From the NCBI GenBank assembly GCA_916610825.1, contig OU744451.1, positions 18,685,307 through 18,749,306 of the forward strand: a stretch of DNA of 64,000 nt, given 5' to 3'. Under the pieces are notes generated by a model. That model worked only from the letters and a program-made list of their open reading frames with translations, had not been told where the DNA came from and did no database searches. The translations under genes and the position numbers were made by a program. Of the stretch, positions 39,501 to 48,500 are shown piece by piece (the stretch's first letter is position 1; each line of letters starts with the position of its first letter). This DNA is from Haliclystus octoradiatus. Its lineage: Eukaryota; Cnidaria; Staurozoa; Stauromedusae; Haliclystidae.

Positions 39501-42500
39501 TTCATGAACAGTTCATTAATTTAGGTGGAGTTCATGAACATTTCATCAATTTTTATGAAGTTCATGAACAGTTCATTGATTTATGTGAAGTTCATGAACA
39601 GTTCATCAATTTAATAATAATAATAATAATAATAAATTTTTATAGCGCCTATATCATTTGCTCTAAGCGCTTTACAATATCTAAGTGTAAAAAAAAAAAT
39701 AAATAAAAATTTACAATTAACATCATATTAGTTTCGAACTTTAGTAAAATTAAAAAGTAAAAGTAAACGCTAATGATTAATACACATTTATGTGCCTAAA
39801 ATATAGTGTCAATAAAATAAAGTTGAGTTATTAACTGCCAAAAGCTACACAAAACAAATGTGTTTTCAATTTACTTTTGAACACATCTATTGATGCACTA
39901 CATCTAACTACTTCCGGTAACTTGTTCCACAAAATAGGTGCCGCCACTGAAAATGCCTTATCTCCATAGGATTTTAAATTGCTTGAAACTACAGTTAATA
40001 AAGTTTCTGATGATGATCGAAGACAGCGTTGAGGTTTGTAAGGAGTTAAAAGTTCTTTCAAATAATTCGGAGCAAGATTATGTAAACATTTGTAAGTCAA
40101 TAATAAAACTTTGAAGATGATGCGTTGCTCAACTGGAAGCCAATGAAGTGAATATAAAAGAGGTGATACATGATCATATTTGTTAGCGCACATTACAAGT
40201 TTAGCTGCTGCATTTTGAATGCGTTGTAATTTCTTTATTAGATATTTTGGTAGACCATAATATAGGGAGTTACAATTGTCCAATTTTGATGTAATAAATG
40301 CATGGACTAAAATCTTGGTTGTCCCCATATCAAGGTACCTTCTAATTTTCGAAATACGACGTAGATTGTAAAAAGATGACTTGCAAACTGAATTAATATG
40401 TTCAACCATTGACAAATCTTTATCAAAAATAACACCAATATTACGTGCAGATGAAGTAGGAGCGATGTATTCACCATTAAAGTTGATATTAAACTTTGTT
40501 GGATAGTGACTGAAACGGGAAGTAAGATGTATAAGTTCAGTTTTATCTTTGTTAAGTTTTAACTTATTAACAGACATCCAAGAATCAATTTCAGCAGCAC
40601 AAGTTTCTATTTGATGAATGGCAGACTGAATTTCACCATCAACAGAGGGTTTAAAAGTAACAAATAATTGGATGTCATCAGCATACAAATGAAATGGAAT
40701 ATTATGCTTCCGTAGGATATCACCAATAGGGGAAGTGTACAAAAGATACAGAATTGGTCCGAGGACAGATCCTTGGGGTACTCCACAGTGTAGTTTTTTA
40801 ATTGAAGATCTTGAATCATTTATATGCACAAACTGCTTCCGATCAGTGAGATACGATTTAAACCATTGTAAAGCTGCACCTTTAATTCCAAATCTAGATG
40901 ATAGTCGCGATAATAGAATCTGATGGTCAACAGTGTCAAATGCAGCAGACAAATCTAAAAGGAGTAGAATTACAGAACTTCGACTATCAAGTGCTCGTAA
41001 GATTTCATTTTGAACACGAAGAAGTGCTGTTTCTGTACTATGATGTTTCTTATAGGCAGACTGGAATAGTTCATTCAGGTTATTGTTATGAAGATGTTCG
41101 TTGAGTTGAAAGGCAACTGCTTTTTCAGTACATTTTGAGATAAAAGTGAGGTTTGATATCGGTCTAAAGTTCTTGAATTGTTCGAAGTCTAAAGAGGGTG
41201 TCTTGAGTAATGGAGAAAGAGCACCAATCTTCATAGCATCTGGAACAGTGGATGATGTTAGAGAAAGGTTAACAATCTTAGTGATGTTAGGCAAGAGAAT
41301 AGGGTAACATTTCTTCAACACTGTAGCTGGAATAGGGTCAATTATACATGACTTTGAACCTGACGAACCAATCAGCCTAGAAAGTTGACTTTCAGATACT
41401 GCAGTAAAATGTAAGAATTCAGTTTGACCACAATAAAGGTTTTCGAGTATTTCGATGGTTGCAGGAACAGGTAGTGTGTTCCTGATATTAACAATCTTGT
41501 TGTGGAAAAAGTCTGAAAATTTGTTTGTAAGAACATCAGTAGAACTAAAGGTGGGTAAGTTACTAGTCGATTTTAAACATAAAACCTTAGAAACGTTTTT
41601 GAACAATTGCTTCTGGTCATGTTTGCATTCATTGATTATTGTTGAGTAATAATCCATTTTTGCTTGGCATATCATATTATTGACAAAATGACATTGATCA
41701 GCATAAGCATCTCTGTCAACAGAAAGTTTGCTGTGTCTCCAGCGACGTTCAAGTTTTCGTCGAATGTTCTTTTGAATTGCTATATTATTGGAATACCAAG
41801 GAGAATTATGACGAACAGTAATTAGACGACTCTTCAATGGTGCATGTTTATCAAGTAGTTCAGAGAGATTTTTATCATACTCATGCAGGGCATCAACAGG
41901 ATTGGAATGAGCTGTAGGTGATGATAATAGGCTAGAGTCTTGAAGATCATTATAAAACGTTTCATAGTCAATTTTCTTTAGATTACGGTATGATATGTAA
42001 CATTTTTCATTTCGAGGTTTTTTAAGCGAAAGAGTGCAGTGTAATGCTAGATGGTCTGATATGATTGGATCGTGGATAATAATATTGTTAATAAACATTT
42101 CATCTTTACGAGTTATAAATAGATCAAGAGTATGTTGAATTTAGGTGGAGTTCATGAACATTTAATCAATTTTTATGAAGTTCATGAACAGTTCATTGAT
42201 TTCTGTGAAGTTCATGAACAGTTCATTAATTTAGGTGGAGTTCATGAACATTTCATCAATTTTTATGAAGTTCATGAACAGTTCATTGATTTCTGTGAAG
42301 TTCATGAACAGTTCATTAATTTATGTGGAGTTCATGAACATTTCATCGATATACGTTGAGTTCATGAACATTTCATCAATTTTTATGAAGTTCATGAACA
42401 GTTCATTGATTTCTGTGAAGTTCATGAACAGTTCATCAATTTAGGTGGAGTTCATGAACATTTCATCAATTTTTATGAAGTTCATGAACAGTTCATTGAT

Positions 42501-45500
42501 TTATGTGAAGTTCATGAACAGTTCATCGATATACGTGGAGTTCATGAACATTTCATCAATTTTTATGAAGTTCATGAACAGTTCATTGATTTCTGTGAAG
42601 TTCATGAACAGTTCATCAATTTAGGTGGAGTTCATGAACATTTCATTAATTTTTATGAAGTTCATGAACAGTTCATTGATTTCTGTGAAGTTCATGAACA
42701 GTTCATTAATTTAGGTGGAGTTCATGAACATTTCATCAATTTTTATGAAGTTCATGAACAGTTCATTGATTTATGTGAAGTTCATGAACAGTTCATCGAT
42801 TTACGTGGAGTTCATGAATATTTCATCAATTTTTATGAAGTTCATGAACAGTTCATTGATTTCTGTGAAGTTCATGAACAGTTCATCAATTTAGGTGGAG
42901 TTCATGAACATTTCATCAAGTTTTATGAAGTTCATGAACAGTTCATTGATTTCTGTGAAGTTCATGAACAGTTCATTAATTTAGGTGGAGTCCATGAACA
43001 CTTCATCAATTTTTATGAAGTTCATGAACAGTTCATTGATTTTTGTAAAGTTCATGAACAGTTCATCGATTTTCGTGAAGTTCACCAACAGTTCATTGAT
43101 TTCTGTGAAGTTCATGAACATTTCATCAATTTTCGTGAGGTCGCGAACAGTTCATCAATTTTCGTGAAATTCATGAACAGTACAACAATTTCCGTGAAGT
43201 CCATGAACATTTCATCAAGTTATGTGGAGTTCATGAACAGTTTATCAATTTCCATGAAGTTCATGAACAGTTCATCAATTTTTATGAAGTTCATGAATAG
43301 TTCGTTAATTTTAATGATCTTCATGAACAGTTCATTGATTTCCGTGAAGTTTATGAACAGTTCATCAATTTTTTTGAAGTTCATAAACAGCTCATCAAGT
43401 TTTGTGAAGTTGTGAAGTTCAAGAACAGTTCATCAATTTTGTTAATTTCATGAAAAGTTCATGAACTCAAAAAATTTTGCAGGGGAATTGAGCTGAGTTT
43501 CACAGGAGCAATTGATATATGTTTACAGCAAAAGTAAACTACCTGAAAAAGTACCTGAAATGACCGGCATTCACATCCCATATTGATATAGTTTTATCCC
43601 ATGATGCAACAGCAAGGTTCCGGTCATCATGCGAGAATGAAGCATTTGCAACTACATTACTATGGCATCTGTAAAGACAACATCCGGACCAAATTTTTTA
43701 AAAATTATTCGAGACATTTAGGCTAGGGTTATATGGACGCACTGAACTCAATTCGAATTAGGTGCGACACCGAATTGCATTAAATTCGCATTTGGGGTTA
43801 TACAGACGAACCGAATGTCGACGATCTTTAAAAACTGGCCAAAATGTCACGTGATAGGAAGTAGTTTTCTTGGAATTATACCGCATGGTTTGAAACCAGA
43901 GTGTTTTGTTTGCATTATTTTTCATTTTCAGCGATTTTTCTGTTCTATTTTGCCTATCTATAGTTTGAAACTTGTATGAAGTAGTAATCTCACAGGTTTG
44001 CAAGCATTTTTACGGGAGACAGATTTTGTTCTATCAAGGCATAGTACTCAGAGCAAATTAAATACAAATTTCCATTATAATAACATATTATGATGAAAGC
44101 GACCCCAATTCTAGTGCTGATGCATTTTGATTGACTAAAATAAAACGTTTTTAAAATGTTTTAAATCATGATTTTGGAAAACATCAGCTTCCCTGTCAGC
44201 CATCTTTCAATCATATAAATAAGTCACCATAACAACATCCCAAAAGCGATGTTCTTTCTATCGGATTGCCATGGAAACATCCTTTAAAATAATTTATGAT
44301 TTGCACATCCCCCGGTTTATTGCCATATAAGGTAGATATAGGAGCTCAGTCACGGCACCGTGAGTCGAATGTATTTAGTTCGGTGCGATGATAGCTCGCT
44401 CGTATAACGCGGCGATGAATTTAATTCATGGAGAAGAGCTCCGCACGTCAAGCCTTGACGTGCGGAGCTAGCTTGACGCATTTAATGTTTTTTGAGGAAT
44501 GTTGATGAACCGAATGATGTTATACGAAGCGCGCTATCATGAGATTTAATTCGAATGAATGAATCAATTGAGTTCGGTGCGTCCATATAACCCTAGCCTT
44601 AGGAGTTTATGAACAGTTCCCGAACTGTCTGTGAAGGTTCATGAAAATTGAGACCATTTACTATTCATTAACTGTTCATAAACTCCTGAATTGTTTTCAA
44701 AGGAGTAAGTATGCGGTAATTTAATTTTATCAAATTATTAACAAGTAAGAATTTTTAGGAAATTGATATCGTAAAGGCCTAAACAAAATCAAAGATATTC
44801 TTCTGAACTACTATTTAGTACCGTAGGTCAGCGCAGTATTATGCAATATTATCATGTCATCATGTCATCATTCAAGTAATTCTTGTACATAATCCTTGAT
44901 CTAACAAATACAGATGTTAAACAGTTGGGAATTGTCATGAAATATTTAAATATTGTAATATTTTAAAAATTCAAATATATTTGAATAGATAAAACGTACC
45001 CGAGGACCAAACAAAAGGTTCAACCTTCTGGAATCCTAGAGGTATTCAACATTTTCTTCTGACTTTGTTTGCTGAAGTTTGATCCATCAGTCATAAAAAA
45101 TCTGTGGTGTCCCACAAGGCGATATATCACTTTAAGGTTTTTATAAGGTTTATAAAATTTCAACACATTTATAGAGTGCAGTTATGTCTAAGTCTATAAT
45201 ATGTGTTCACATAACTGGCTATGGTTATACCACAGGTGTTGTCAATTAACAGTCAATCTATAAAACAACAATACTGGTATACTTACGACAGAGTCAACAA
45301 ACGTCTAGGTTCAATTTCATCACAATAGTTCCTCATGTCAAATATGCGTACACATCCATCAAATGATGAAGCACAGAAACGATACAATTGACTAGAAAAG
45401 CAACAGCTATTCACTGTGTTATTGAAACCTAGGAGAAACGTTTCATATATTTTGAGGTTAACATTTTGAAGTTCATATATTTAGAAGATCAGATAATAAA

Positions 45501-48500
45501 ATAGAGCAACTCACTTTCCTTTTAACATTTTTGTTGTGAAGTGCTTATCTCTACAACCTATACGTCTGTCTAACAAATAAGTTAAATACTTTTAATGTAG
45601 GCTTGGATACTTACATTTCATTTTCTTGACAAGACTACCATTATTGACATTCCAAATGCAAATACTGTTATCAAGATCACTACCAGTAATTGCAAACCTG
45701 CCATCATGTGACAAAGAGCAACATGTGGCTATGCCAACATGGTTATGTCGCCACTGTTAACAGAAAATAATTGTTGTCCTCAAATACAATTAGTCTCAAT
45801 TATAAGTCCAAGAAAAAATCAGCAATTGAGTTTATCAATAGTTGATTTAATACCTTTTTGAACAGTGCATAGATCTCTTGTGATGTTAATGAGAAAAAAG
45901 TATTACCTAAATTTTTGATCATCTTCAAAGTGCCATTTAACAAAATCCAACACCGATTTTTGTTGAAATTTGTTGACTGGTGTAGCCAGCATTTTGCCAG
46001 CCTTTTGCCAGCATTTTCACAACATTGAGCGGAATTTTTATCAACCCCTGCAAAAACAGTTCAGGATTTCATGAACAGTTCGTGAACAGTTCATGAACAG
46101 TTCATGAACGTTAAATGGCCCCAAATTTTCATGAACTGTTCATGAACTGTTCATGAACTGTCTGTGAGGGTTCATGAACTGTTCATGAACAGTTCAGGAA
46201 AATTGGAGCCATTTAACGTTCATGAACTGTTCATGAACTGTTCATGAACTCCTGAACTGTTTTTCGCAGGGGAAGTGCTGGTTAAATGTTGGCGTCACTT
46301 GGCCACCCCAGTCAGCAGTCTTACAACATTGATGCAAAATTTCATCAAATGTTGTGAAAATGTGGGTTTCATTTGACCGGGGCGTTACTGATAGGGAATG
46401 TTTAGAATTTCACCCACCTTTGACAATGGGATCATTCGATGCTCATGAAATGTATTAAAGGGAATGATTGCATCAAGATGATCGCCTCCTCAATTTATAG
46501 TGTCATTTAAGTTTTACATTTTACAATTTGATTGTGAATTTGAGGTTGATCATGGATGGATATGAAAACATTCTTGAGACGAGTGATGAACACTTTTTAT
46601 TAATAGTATCTCCCGGGCCTGACATTTCTTTCACTATTCCTGATAATATTTTAATGCATGAAATGTGTTTGAAACATGAGATGGAGAGTTGTGAGCATAT
46701 TGGTATTCAATGAAATTGAATAACGAAAGCTGATCAAAAAAGTATTTTATGTTGAAAAATAGTGTACTTAAGCATGGAAGCTGATTGAACAATCGGAATC
46801 AAAGAACTTCAGGAAATATTTGAGATTAATCTTGAGATTTTATAAGCACACAATACAATATGTGTAGTCTTACCAATTGTTTACCAGTTTCTACATCCCA
46901 AAGTACTACATCCTTATCCCATGAAGTAGAAACAATTCTAAAAAGGGTATCGAAATGATAAATAGATCAGTAATGCATTCAGCTAACTACAAAGATTTGT
47001 CTGCATCAAGTAAGCAGTTTTATATTGGTGCTGCAAAGATGTTATCAAATCTCCATAAATAGATAAAATAATCTGGTGGTATTAATAGCATTAATTACGG
47101 TAACGCTATATCCCATTAACTATCATGCATTGAATCATTATGAAATGAATTATATGGATTTACCAAGAATCTTGTGTATTAATAATTCTGAAAAAAGAAT
47201 ATATTATAAATCCTGAACTAGCCCCAATAAAAATAGTTCATGAACACTAAATTAAATTTGGTCCCTTTAACATTCATGGACTGTTCTTAAACTGCTTACA
47301 CCCCAGTGAAGAACAATCCATGAACACTAATTAAATTTGGCCCCTTTAACATTCATGGACTGTTCTTAAACTGTTTATAAGCTGTATTCATGAACAGTTC
47401 GTGATAAGCAAAGCAATTTTTTTTGCAGGGCCTACAGAGAAATTATGTGTTTCAGTTTTCAATTTAGTTAATTCTTCAATCAAGTTAGCTCGTGGACATA
47501 AGATCATGAGATCATGAATAGCCTACTGCACAAACAGTTATAGGTAGGTAGCACTGATAGTTGGCTTAGATGGTAAATCAGACAATTTCTGAATTCCTAG
47601 ATCTGATCCATGTGGAAACATTGAGTTTATGAATAGTAACTAAACTTTACAGACATTAACAAACTGTCAATGAACAACTTAGAAACCATTCATGAACACA
47701 AAATGGCCTGTTTCAATCTTTTCAATGAACTTTTTATGAGTAATTCATGGTAATTTGGTCATTTAACGTTCATGAACTGCTCTCGAAAGATGGTCTGTAA
47801 TGTCCAAGCCCCCTTTAAGATAAAAGTAATGCTTGTAACTTACATCTAAATCATCTCAGAAAGTAAATTTGGTTCTATCCTATATAATATTCTCAGATAA
47901 CTCACTTGGATCCATCTTGCGTGGCTCTACATTCAGATACAATTGAACTGTGCCCCTTAAATGACGTTTTTAAAGACCCGCCAAGCAAATCCTACAAAGG
48001 GATAAGATAGTTAGTTAGGACTATCAATTGAATTAGCATCTGTATTATGTATCCATTTGTTTACTTTGGAAGTAAAAATACTTCAACTCAAGCATCTTTA
48101 ATTCTCTATGATTCTAAAATGCTTTTGATTTTGCATCAAGGGTCAAAGCGTTGTGCGAAATAAGCCTATCAGTATAAAATATCACACTTTTCATAAATGC
48201 AATGTCTGATGAAAGATTTAGCCTTCCGCTTTTGTTGGACCCTACACTAGGGTTATCCTACGTATCATCAATTTTCCTTACAATCAAAGTTATTTATAAT
48301 TGTATCACAATTATTTGACGCAATAGCTAACAGCAAATAGATTTATTAATGAAGAACAACGATTCGGGTTCTTAACTGAACCCATTTTCAAGTTAAATAC
48401 AAGGTAAAAAAGTAATGTAATATATAGTTCTTACATAATAAATAGCTATAATAAAAAATGCATCCTTGGGGATGAAATTTACGAAAATATTTTTGATCTT

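Larger units (their letters stand above)
36060..43450. repeat. 30-bp tandem array with higher-order structure, built on GTTCATGAAC
   Basis: Roughly 4.9 kb of tandem 30-bp monomers (about 160 copies, excluding the inserted LINE), each carrying the palindrome GTTCATGAAC. Four monomer types differ in the second half: CATTTCATCAATTTAGGTGG, CAGTTCATTGATTTCTGTGA, CAGTTCATCAATTTAGGTGG and CATTTCATCAAGTTTTATGA. About 36.09-36.96 kb is mostly a single 30-bp type. About 36.96-39.17 kb is mainly a four-monomer 120-bp unit. About 39.17-43.0 kb is a three-monomer 90-bp unit. 43.0-43.45 kb is degenerate. It occupies most of the 8-kb WDR88 intron between exons 43668-43555 and 35548-35496. Its right edge runs into TTTTGCAGGGG (43476-43485), the end of the palindromic MITE family of this gene. 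Confidence 0.95.

Noticed and set aside
42132-43415. Several + strand open frames reading FMNSSLISVK or VHEQFIDFCE repeats
   Set aside because: They are translations of the 30-bp tandem array (10 codons per unit), not genes.
36060-43450. CRISPR-like array of regular repeats
   Set aside because: There are no unique spacers; the whole 30-bp unit repeats, in an animal genome.
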